Source of the DNA: Styela clava
Taxonomy: Eukaryota; Chordata; Ascidiacea; Stolidobranchia; Styelidae
DNA: 64,000 nt
Reading direction: 5' to 3'
NCBI RefSeq assembly: GCF_964204865.1
Contig: NC_135250.1
Span: 2,666,001-2,730,000, forward strand
Part shown: positions 1-12,400 of the stretch, one piece after another
Layout: every line of letters begins with the position of its first letter
Numbering within the stretch: the first letter of the stretch is position 1
The notes under the pieces: model-generated
What the model was told of the DNA's origin: nothing
Seen by the model: only the letters and a program-made list of their open reading frames with translations
Database searches by the model: none
Position numbers and translations under genes: made by a program

Positions 1-252
1 TGGCCAGATCTTGAATTGAGAAAGTAATCAACAAAGATGGCTTTCATGGCCTTTGTAAAAAATTTGTAATTTTTTTGTAATTTTCACCTATAATTTTTTT
101 TTTTGTAATTTTATTCAAATTTGTTCACTGATAGTCAAATTATTATCGCTCAATCTGGTGGCATGTCTGGGGGCCACTAACAAAGTGTCGGAGAGTCCTC
201 GGGAAAGTGCAACGGACCGCGAAAGTTTGTGAAAAACAAAAAAACAACTCAC

Positions 253-488
253 CAAAAAGGAAAAATAACCAGTCTTGATATAAGAAAAGAAAGTGCAAAA
301 AAGATGAACAAGGTGTCTGCAAAATTATTCCATTTAATATAAATAAAGCACTTTGCCCCTTCTAGGAAAATGTCTGAAATATCATGGACGGCCATGACAA
401 GCGTTCCGGCTCTCACGAAGTTAGCAGCATATGAAAACCCAATCAGAAATAACGTCGCGACATGATGGATCAGTTGAACTTTGAAGTC
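253..488 (-). CDS. Ceramide synthase coding exon 6 (Lag1 motif, catalytic HH)
   Basis: 236 nt from a TTTTTTTCAG acceptor to a TTTTTG|GTGAGT donor. It encodes DFKVQLIHHVATLFLIGFSY, GTLVMAVHDISDIFLEGAK and RLVIFPFW, the active-site portion of the TLC domain. The next exon is not in the window. Confidence 0.94.
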
Positions 489-3400
489 CTGAAAAAAATA
501 CCAATGTTTCATGTAAGTGAAGTACGATGATACTCACACGATTAAAAAAAAAATAAACCATGAGTAATCAATGTAATCTAGTGGCTCTCAAACTGAAAAG
601 GGCCCGCGAGGGAATATCAGGGGGGCTGTAAGAGCATTTAGTTTTTTTGCGTTATAAGATAATGTTGTCATTCCGCATTTTCTTGTTGTGACTAAATCGC
701 TTTACTGTTACCTACAGGTTAAAAATATTTGAAATTTCCAGTGGTCAAAGATTGTTGTTGTCGCGGGAGCGCTATAATTTTCATTCAATTGAAAAAAATT
801 CTGTGTGCTCTGTCGAATTTGATTATCACTTTAAATTTATTGGGGCAGGTTTTTTAGAATTCTCTTGAGTTGAAAATCTGAATTTCAGTCATTTGATGGT
901 GGAAATCAAGTCAACAGTGGCAATTAGTAATCAACATTTCAGACTAAAACTATGAATGCTAAACTTACAATTGCTTGCATACATCAACATTTTCATGGTG
1001 GAAATTTATGTTTTTTTCTAAGTTAGGACCCGAACTTTTCTCCAACACAAAGTAGGAATCATGGAGGAGTTGAATGGGCTGGTACGGGAGTCGTAACCCC
1101 CTGTTCAAATAAATTTTTGATGCAAAATTTCTACCTCTTACAAAAAAGCAACCTCGTCGTACTTTATGTACAAATCCTTTTATCTAAACAACCACTTAAA
1201 CAGAAACAATTTAAAAAAAATCAAATCCTTTTACCTTTCTTTTGACATCTTGCATAACTGTAAACAGCAAAGAAACATAAAAACTTGCTTCCAGCATATA
1301 ATATATATAAGTTGATTGTTCGACAGATTGACGAGGGTAGTCAACCCAGCATTGCAAATTATCCCAAAACCATGGAGTCTGGAACAAAAAGGTTTGAATT
1401 TGAATTTTAAAAATAGTCACTGCTATTGGCCATTTTTCTACATAGTGGTTATGAGCAGTGGTGAGATTCGAATTTTTTGTCAGCCGGTTCTATCACAAAA
1501 GTCATATTTTTCAGCCGGTTCTGTTACAAAAAGGCATATTTTTTTAGTAAATAAACCAGTAATGCTAACCGGTTCGCTGATCTCATAAAATTCCGTGAGA
1601 CGGTTCTATAGAACAGGTGCGAACCGGCTGAATCTCATCACTGGTTATGAGGAACATGGAATACTAACGAAAACCGAACTTTTGAGATATGTTTAAGACT
1701 TGTAAGTCTAAGCTACGTTTTATCCCAATGTCACTTGTTACAATGGAAGCGAGGCGACATGCGAGGTAACCATGGAAACCACAGTTCATTGGGGGCTCCC
1801 GAAGTATGCGAACCAAGATGGCGGACATCGGAATGTAATATGTGTACTAGGTTAGGGTTAGGCCATCATTTTAGGTATAAATACTACGGGAGGCTCTTGG
1901 CTAGTCTTCAAACTGATAATAGGACTAAAATAAGGTAATTTGGAAAAAATTATCGCCTAACCCTAACCTGTTACCTATGTTACGTTCCGATGTCCGCCAT
2001 CTTGGTTCGCATACTTCGGGAGCACCGTTCATTGAATAACAAACAGAAGGGTAGTTGTTCCCCCATAACCCCATTTATAAGGGGCTATAAGGGTGTCATA
2101 GTGGCAGCAGGTTAAAAATCAGGACGGATATAATTATGGCCCCAATCGCCATTTGAATCGCTTTCTCTGTGGAAGGCTATTGGGCTGATATATAATCAGT
2201 AGGTTTGGAATAGTGGTGGATATATGGGCGCAATCGTCATTTAAATGGGCCCCCTCATTAATAAAGGGCGAATGTACAGTGCGTTCAGTTACTGAGATGT
2301 GTACTGTCAATTACATGAGATGGAAACTGTCAATGAAAATTCTGAAAACACAAAGTGAGTCGCGGTGATAGTCTTAGAAACATAAGCGCAACAGCAACCA
2401 GAAGTGAGATATAAAAATGGCAAGACAGATAAATAGGATAGAATTTACATATTTATGCTTGGGGAGAGAAAAGCCGGCTTTTATCATATGGGGAACCACG
2501 ACCCCACTTTCAGTTACTAGTCCACTGTCGGTTATGGGATTAGTTTGCCAATTATTTGTTTCATATGCTATTTGATGGTGGAGGAAACTTAACCTACGGA
2601 AGCGAGAAGACAAGCAATCCTCTCGCACCTAATTATCTCCCACAGGATTTGAACCTATGCAGAGTAATCAGAGGTGCGGTGGCGAGCATATTCCTAATGC
2701 TTAGCATGACGCGGCGCATCGCTGAGCCCACGACAGAGACAGAATAAAAGTGTACCAGACATTGCTGCAAAATCACGTAAATGATGAATAATAAGTAAAG
2801 AAAACCCACCTGCCATAGTGTTCCCATTCCAAAAGTAAAAACCAAAGTGTAGAACATACATCGCCAACTGGAAAAAAGGAAAATAAGTGTAATTCCAAAG
2901 TCAAGGTAAGAATAATCTCAATTTTTATTAACTATATAACCTAGCCAAATTGGCAAGCAAACACTCATATGGAAGGTAATAAACATAAAGGAGGTAGAGG
3001 TTGGAGTTGATATTCTTGGGAAACAAATATTACTTTGTATTTGTTGTAGTTTCACAAATTCGTTTGGTTACTCAGTATTATTGAAATAACTATTTAATGA
3101 TTTATTATAAAATGTTCAAACTGTACGAAATTCGGAGCTGCTAGTTGCGCATAGCATTAGCTTAAAGCTTCAAATAACCAAACATAGTTATTATGCCTCA
3201 TGGTAAAAAGTTTGAGTCACGAACACAAGAAATTGTTAAATATTTGATTAGCCCAACAACCGAAAAGAATCAGATTAGTGCAAGGCAGTTTGCTATGTGT
3301 TTATGTCTGAACGATGCATGTGGCCTTGATTTTCTCAGTCTTCCTTAGAATATGTGGACACACAATGTTTTTGTGGATAAAGAATAGAGGCAGCGTTCCC

Positions 3401-6400
3401 CTATTGGAGAGGAACTTTATTGTTTTTAGGGAGAAAAAATTACCTTGTATTTACATGTAGTATTACTTATATTTTTTATATAATTAGTGTCATGGTAATC
3501 CATGTTTATACACACATTATAAACAAATTAAATTGTACAAAAACCAAAGTGCTATTTGTACATATCATTAGCTAATGAATTGGTAGCGGGGGAAGAGTTT
3601 GAAGCCTTTGAGCCCTTGCATTACAGGATATTGAAGTACAATTTGGCACAAGGCAAAAGATTAATTCCTACAACTTCCTTATTAAATAACTTCCTGATGT
3701 CAAAAAGGGGTCAATATTTCCATATTGATTACTGTAATGATTGATAAGTCAGCTAATGTCAGAACATGAAACATGTTGTCATAAAGCGTGAGAAAGCGGT
3801 TTGCTACATATATTAGTTAATTGACTGATCAATGACTAGATAACTTGATTTCAAATCGTGATTGAATTTCAAAATAGCCATTTAAAAAATAATTGAACAA
3901 TCTAAATTTAAATTTACAGAGCAGCATTTTATTTCACATAATTTAAGTTTCACTGAACATTCACAAAAGTATATTTGGACTTTCTCAATGCCTTCGACAC
4001 TTAATTAAATCTATATGTGACCAATCAGTAACAAAAGCGCAGAACCATATTCCAGATAATATAAATTATACAGGCTTTCCCTAGTTTAGCGTCATAAGGT
4101 ACAGCGCTCTATTAAACATCTTTATTATAATTGTCATACATGGAGTTTCCGAACATATTGACTTAAATTGCTAAAGGTCTCGTATTAATCGCTAGTTTTA
4201 GGGCATGAAGCACCAGCATATATATTGTTCCAGTAACCAAGACAAGTCATAGCCAAGCTTTGCCAGATATATTGATTTACCAGAGAAGAGTGTTATATAT
4301 AAACATACACTAATTATCAATTCATTGATAAATTCAAATTCCATATTAATTCCCCACATTGAAAATTTATTTTTAATTAAATATTATTACAATATAATTC
4401 ATATTAATGTTTCTCAGTGTGGACAGTACCACTCCAATAATTTTGCATGTCTATAATAAGGAATCGAATACTCCGATTGATTCAAAGTTTACAATATTCA
4501 ATTTTTAAAATTCTTGGTTTCAGGAATAATTTGAAATAGCATTACATGTGAAAAACTATCATTTTGAACAAAAGAGGTCACACACAATCACGGCATGAAT
4601 AAAAAGAAAGATTTGACGCAGCGACAAAAGCAAAAAAATTTGTATTTTTATCAATGTGAGAACCTTTTCAAACAAACTGTCGGATTAGGATTTTATGCTT
4701 GATGGGAAAAAATCTCAGTGTTCAAAAGGGCCACACTAAATAGCTTGGCGGGCCGGGTTGTGGCCCACAGGTCGTCTGTTGCATACTCTTGCCCTACGAC
4801 CTACACAATCTATTAAATCCCGGATGAGCAATACTAATTGCTTAATAAAGTCAGTTTGTTTATGACAATAAATTTCAAAGCTCAGAAAATGAGAAACTGC
4901 TATAAATATTGCAAGCCTAATTATTGGAATAATTATCCTAGACTGATGGAAAGGAAATAGTCAAATGAATAAATGAATGAGTCATTATTACAATTCCTTT
5001 CAATTATAAGACTCATCAGAGAAGAAAACAAATCATTTTGAAATCCTAAGTGAAAGCATTATTGATTAATTGCGTATGTGTCTAATTTGTTTGCTAGACA
5101 TCACATTGCAACCTGATTACCTGTGTTTTTAACAATTTCTACACAAGAATTGAAATAGATTTCTGATTTTTTTTAAACATCCCTAATTCCAATACCATTT
5201 CAATGATTCAAAATGTTTGTAACAATTTCAATGTGCCGTGATGCAGTTAAAAAGTTAAGTGTGTTAGTATCGCAGATTACACATCACAGGTTCAAATCTC
5301 ATGGCCATCAGCTCACTCGAAGTAGCCTATAATGAATTATGTAGGGCCAGGGATGGGCAACCTTCAATACAGGAGGGCCAGATACAAATAACTGGGTGAA
5401 AATGTGGGCCGCACCTTTATTTAAACATAGGTTTTTTAGTAATTGCTGACACAAAAGTTTGGTTATTGATTTTATGACATGCGTTGTTCATTTCGCAAAA
5501 GCTAGCTGTTAGGGCGTTGTAACGTCATATGAATAGATGATGAATTGGCTCAGGTGTAGGCTTTGCAGCGCAAAGGGATTGGAATTACTCGATTAAACTA
5601 AATTAAAAACTCGCTTTGCGGGTCGGGTCGCACAATTTCTCCTTATGTGCTTTATTCGGCCCGCGTGCCGCAGTTTGCACACACGTGGTGTAGGCAATGC
5701 TGAAACAGAAAGATTTCAGTTTTTCCGAACTAGTTGCTCTCTACAAATCATTTCACATCAGTGGCTGCTTTAGAACACCCTTTTTTAAGCAAGCGAGAAG
5801 ATTTGTGAGCGTTGTGTAAAAAACAGAATTGTCATCTCTCACCTCGCTTCGCAAAACTTCGTTTGTAGACTCGGTCGACTTAAATTTCTTTTCCTTCTGA
5901 ACCATCGTTTGATTGCGAGCGTTGACCAATCCAATTGTTTTGAAAGGCCGTCAATTTCTGCCTGAGAAACAGAAGATAAAATGTTATTACAATTGATCAG
6001 TGACCAAAGTGCTATTACCTAGGGCAGATGTTCAAAAACTTTTCGTTTCGCCAAATTATCAGGGACAAAAAACTCACAGCGCACTTACACACATTAAATA
6101 ATACTCAAATTTCTGATCAATTTGTTTTGATAAAACTCAGTTTTGTGATCATTAATGTTTACTTTATGTCTTTTAAAGTTTAGTTAAGGGCAAAAAGTCA
6201 ATCCATATACACAGCATTTAAAATAAGAAACAATAAAACATTTATAATAAATACAATATGTAAAATATTAAATCATACTCGTATAATAGTTATGTTTGAC
6301 ATATTTATGTTAATTTTCGCGGCGCATTCAGCAACACACCACAGCGCACCCATTGGGAACCGCCGAATATTCTTATCTTCAATTAGCTTCACGCCCCCTC

Positions 6401-9400
6401 AAAAGTACACACCCCCGTTTGAAAACCACTGCTCTAAATAAATCAACAGTTACATTTTTTTGAAGCATTACACAACTTTGCAAACGAGGCACTGGGCATG
6501 TATCCATTACGTAGCTACTATAATTTTGGGCGCTCCCGAAGTATGTGAAACAAGATGGCGGACACCAAAATGTAGTATGTGCACCAGGTTAGGGTTAGGC
6601 CAAATTCCAATTTTCCTTATTTTAGTTCTATTATGAGTTCGGGGACTAGCCAAGTGACCGTAGTATTTTTAAGTAGTAAAATTATGGCCTAACCCTAACC
6701 CGGTACGCATACTACGTTCCGGTGTCCATCATCTTGGTTCACATTCTACGGGAGTACCTAATTTAGTAAGGACTAAGATCCTTCTGATTCGAACAATTTT
6801 TAATTGATATGGTGAACATAGACATATTTTACAATATTCACAAAGATTTCTTTAGTTAGGGCAACAGTTGGTCAGTTTTTCTAGGTACACACAAGGTACT
6901 AGACAAGTTTCCACTGATACATATGAAGCTATTATGACATTGGAAAGACTTTCCAGTTTAAGAACTATTTTTTATCCTACATGAGCCATTTTTGTTCAAT
7001 CAATAATAAAAGACTTATAACATAAAACAAACTAATGTTCTAAAATCAACAAAAAATGTTGTCCTACCAGATTTATTACACAAAAGTTCAAGTGAAGGGT
7101 ATAGAAAACGTAACCCTGATAAAATTCCTGAATCTCATGATAAGTAAATAGCCTCAAGGAATGCCAAATGTGACACCAATGTGACATTTAACACGATAGC
7201 AAGGCATACAATTATTAATCAGTGATCAGTAGTTTATTTTCTCACCATATTGAAAACACACTTGATATACAAATTGCAATAAATAATTTAAAAAAATGAG
7301 GGGAGCCGCAAGAAACCAAATTTGATTAGCGAGCAACGGCATGCATTCAGCTTTAAGGACTTGTGGGTGCGTTCGTCTAGTGCAGGGGTGGGCAACTTCT
7401 CTAGTCAGCGGACCGGATGTGGGAGAATGAAGTCCTCGGTGGGCCAAATTATAACATGAATAGTATTCAATATCTTAATCACATGTTTATTCGACAATGC
7501 AAGAAAGAAAGTTATGAATCGCGTTTAATAAAGTAAAGTTTAAACTTTACTAAAAATAGAGACCAAAAAACACATGATGAATTTATCATACTGTACTGAA
7601 AGTGTAATAATGTAATATCATAATGTACTGATGTACATTCAGCGGGCCGGTCAAAATCTCGTCGCGGGCCGGACCCGGAGCGCGGGCCGTATGTTGCCCA
7701 CCCCTGGTCTAGTGCAGCAGGTCCCTAACCTTCTTGATGTATATTCCTGCCTTTGCCTAATTCGAATCCTTTTATTCCGACCTCAATTTAAAAATCGTAG
7801 AAATCAAATTTCGTCATGCACAACAATTGGAATAAACATTGCCTTAATACTCTCATAGTACTCTCTATTTTGTTTTGTCAGTAGTTAATAATTTTTTCTC
7901 TATCATAAAATAATAAAAGCTAAAAATACATTTTCTAATAAAAATACTCTAAATTAATCTTAAATGAAGAATTTACTGAATCATATATAATCGATGTATT
8001 TAAATATTTGACTAGTCTGAGATAGTTAGAGTTACCTCAGTTACATCTAGTTAAAGGCAAGAATAAAGATAGCACTGAAACTCAGGTTGCTCTAAAAAAG
8101 AGTAGTACCACAAATATATTTGAGTAACTTCTTATCTAAAGCTTTGTTCAAGGAGAAAGATTTCATATTAAAGCATAGTAATAAGAAAACTGTTTAGATT
8201 ACAGTTCAACCTATACCCTTCGTGCCCTCGATTTTAGCTAGTTAGAAGCAAGAATAAAGTTAGCAATAAATTTCATGTTCGCCCACAAATATAGTACGCA
8301 TATTATAGTATGTATATCCTCGCACATTTAAGATGAGTTTAAAACTATAAAACTAAAAAAAAGTGTGGCTTATCGATCCCTTTGAGTTTGCGAGTTTCAA
8401 GCAGGGGGTGTCAGACTGGCTTGTGGCAGTTATTTTTGCATTGTTCGCGGGCCACAATAGTACCAAGAATAGGTAACCAGTGCAATACAAAACAAACACT
8501 TTTATTGTGCAAACACATTGGTCAGTACTTGCCACTTATCAAGCCAACCTAGGCTAACAAAATCCGCATTTGATTTTTAGTTTAATATGATGCCAAAATT
8601 GTTAGCATATATTCCCGACCAAAAAAAAAAAGAAAGCCAGTTAACAATTTAAACTAGCCAAGCGCATCATTAAACTTCGCTAGTTGCCTCAGCCAGCCAA
8701 CTTGCTCAACTCTGATCGCACTCAAACGAAATGGCATTATGCCATTCCAACAGCTACAACTCGTACGACATGTTATGATTTGTAGAGTCAGCTTGTATGC
8801 GAATTTTTATAAATCTTGTTTAAAGCATTGTTCAGAAAGAAAGGCTTTGCAAGCAAAGCATGCTAAGTATGCAAGCAAAGCGTTTGTAACAGGGGTGTAT
8901 AACAGGTCCGCCAAGTCATTCAGTGCAGCCCAACACTAAGATTTTCCCCATAGGGCATAAAAACCTAATCCGACAGCTTATGTTCAAAAGGGCGTTCACA
9001 TGAGTAAGAAAAAATAATATCTTTTGCTCCTGTTACTATGTTAAATCTTCTGACGTCTCTGACGATGTCTTTATTACTGCAAGGCTAAGCAATTCCTCAT
9101 TCTCCCATCTTTCCCATCCCTCATGGAATAAATAAATTTGGTCTTAGATTAAAATTGTTGCATATCCTTAGTTCAGAATGTTTTAGTTTGAGTTTCATTC
9201 TAGAGTTTATTCAGTTAAAACGTATTTCGGGCCAGGCCATAGCTTTGAATTAATTAAAATGTTTAATTTATTGGGAAATTCCTGGCCTAAGTTGAGAATA
9301 GTAAGATTGTCAGCAATATTAACAAAACAAACAGGTCATATCAAATTGGATGCTGTCAGCAAAAAGTCCCAAAAACCCAGCGTGATTTTTCTATTGATAA

Positions 9401-12400
9401 CAATAAAAACATATTGATGAAATTAATCATGCAGACAAAGACAGCAACAGGCTTCCTTGATAGAAAGTACAAAGTCCTGTTGTGCAAGAACTAGTCTATT
9501 GCACAATAGAAAGCATTAAGTAAATATGTTAGGTGTGTATTCTATAAATTTTGCAAGCATCACACAATCAGCATTGATTACACATAACTAAAGAATGTAT
9601 AGAATTCCGCTCATATGAATTCGATAATGCAACTTTTGAAAAATCTTTCGAAAATTGATTAGAAAAACGTACATTTTTAAATTTTAAACTAGCATAAATT
9701 TTTATTGATAAGCATCGATTACTTAAAAACTTGACTACACTAATTAAAAACCTTTAGAGTTTGGCTCGTAATGTAATTCAATAAGGGGGTAAAAATTTGA
9801 AGTAAAAATATTATAACGCCCTTTTATCATAAGTTTTTGAATAATTTTGATATTAAATTGTGTCTGTTTAATAAGTGGTTGTTTTGATGAAAGGATTTGT
9901 AGGATTTGTGCAACGAGGTTGCTTTTTTGTAGAAGGTAGAAATTTTGCGCCAAAATTTTTTTTAAACTGGGGGTCACGACCCCCGTATAATTACTGATGC
10001 TTCACAATCTGTTATTTTTGAAAGAATCTTTCTCATGATTAAGTCTCCGACAACCATATATATAATCAGTTAATAGCTCTAGCCTGCATCAGGCTATCAT
10101 CACACCAACTTTGCATGTCTATATCTGGGCAGAATATTTAAACAACAGAACATAGCAAAGAGCAAAACCCAAAAAATCTGTTTTAAGGATGTGATAAAAA
10201 CATATATTTTGTGATTATTAAACTCTCATGACTTTTTATGAAAAGCTTTGATTACACATACGGTAACTAATGAATGTAAAGAATTTTGATCATATGTAAT
10301 TCAACAAGATGAAACAATTCGAAGTAAAAATATCATAACCGCCTTAGCAGTAAATAAGAAAGCACGAATTTTTTTTTTCTTTCTCGATAGCAAAAAATAT
10401 TGTAATTCTCTACTATTGTAATTTTGTTTTTGATAAATGAAAATAAAAGTCATCCCCGAAAAATAAAACTCAGTGTTGTTTTCCGAAAAAAATTGAAATA
10501 AGACCCTGTCTTATTTTCGGGGGAACACAGTTTGTTATAACATTGTGGAAATAATAAACTATGATTTTATCATCACTGAGTAGAATTTATTATATAGTGA
10601 ACGTGGTTAAAGCGAACAATGATTGGTATTTACTGGAAAATGTATCTTGAATCAAACAGAATGAGCATCTTTATACTTGCTATAGCACATGTTCCAAAAT
10701 AAATATATAAACAATAACGCAACCAATATCAGCATTCATAGCAGGATTATTATGACAATTGATGAGTACCGTATTTTTTTCACTGATCCAAAAACCTTCC
10801 ATACCAAATGAAATTAAGTGTCATTATCTTATGAGAATAGAAAGCAGACTCCATAATCACAACCTACGAAACACAAACATCAGATAAAAAGAGATGTGTA
10901 CCACGTTTGTGTATCACATGATTGGATGTTATTGTATTGGGAAAATGTCAAGTTGAAGTACGGCATGTTCCAGTTTCACTTTCTGAAGACCCAATAAAAA
11001 ATATCATTTTGTTGAGATATATAGCAAGGATAACCAAAACTGAATATTCTCCTATAGTGGATCTCAACCTTTTTTTTTCGCAGCCCATTTTCATTGCACA
11101 AAAACTCTGTGTCCTATTGACTTTCTTGTGAAAGAAAAAAATAATGTGAATAAAAAAATTTCTCTCTGCAAATATGGACACTACCACTCTAACAACTAAA
11201 ATTGTGAGAACTATTGATGGCCATATTTAAATATGTATGTATGTATGTATGTATTGATAAAAATTAAATGAACCTGGTTTATATATTGAAAACTGACTAC
11301 ATGACAAAATTTTGGAATCGACTTTATGAACACCGTATGTTATGTCAAAGACTTAATGTACAGATAGTATTATGAGTACTCCCGAAGTATGTGAAACTCC
11401 CGAAGTATGTGAACCAAGGTAATGTAGTATCATTCCAGGTTAGGGTTGGGCCATAATTTTATTCCAATTTTCCTTATTTTAGTTCTATTAGAAGTTCAGA
11501 CTAGACAAGTGTCTCTCGTAGTATTTGTATCTGAAATTATGGCCTAACCCTAATCTGGTCCACATACTACAACGCTCCGGTGTCCGCCATCTTGGATCAC
11601 ATACTTCGGGAGTACCAAAGACTCAATGTACAGATAGTTTTACTGGCATAAATAATTCAACACAGAGAAATATGTCACAGCAGGGACTCGGAAGATGAAC
11701 TTTGAACTTCCTGGTTATCAAACAAAGAAATGCCAAAGCAATTAATTATTAATATTTTAATTTATGAAAGTGAGAAACGAACGTTGGACAAACATAAGTT
11801 ATAGAAAAGTTTAAAATGATTTGAACTTCGGGGCTGATTTGTTAGGGGAGATCTAAAATTGACTCAAAAAATAGATCAAAACAAATATTTATTCAGACTT
11901 GTAAAAAAATTTAACCTGACTCCGGCTCAATTTAATTTTGTAAACAAACTCCTGTCATACGTAAGCTTTCGTTATAATAATGTTGAATCAATTAGCGAAC
12001 TTGGTAATTTGTAAAACAAAAATTTTGTCTAAGTTAATATAGGCTCTTAAAGTGCCCATAAGAGGCTTCATGAGCTATTCGTTTACATGGCTGATTTGGA
12101 ACTTTACAAAGAAGTACGGTAATAACAACATTAATAAAATTTGACAACGATAAATACATCAGAATCATTAAATAAAGTTATTTTAATTCACTCAGGAACA
12201 TGAATCAATAAGTAAAAACCACTGTAAGCTCCGTATATGAAACACTAAAAGTTTGAGAACCCCTGGTCTAACTCATTTAGTTTGGATAGGTAAATGTCAA
12301 AATGAATACTATTCATATAAAAATGGGTGCTCCCGAAGTATGCGAACCAAGATGGCGGACATCGGAACGTAACATGGGTAACAGGTTAGGGATAGGCGAT

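Noticed and set aside
1735..1938. Frames encoding APEVCEPRWRTSECNMCTR, repeated at 12313, 30128 and 53874
   Set aside because: The similarity comes from the MITE terminal repeats at these sites. Frames differ in length and start, and none has codon-level constraint beyond DNA identity.
1850..1990. TTAGGG-like tracts as interstitial telomere
   Set aside because: Only one or two adjacent units, always at the same place inside the MITE, so they are part of the element.
3193..3350. 50-codon frame MPHGKKFESRTQEIVKYLIS
   Set aside because: It vaguely recalls transposase N-termini, but it is short, isolated in an intron and has no second supporting segment.
3556..3744. 62-codon frame in ceramide synthase intron 3
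   Set aside because: No recognisable motif, no splice context and antisense to the host gene.
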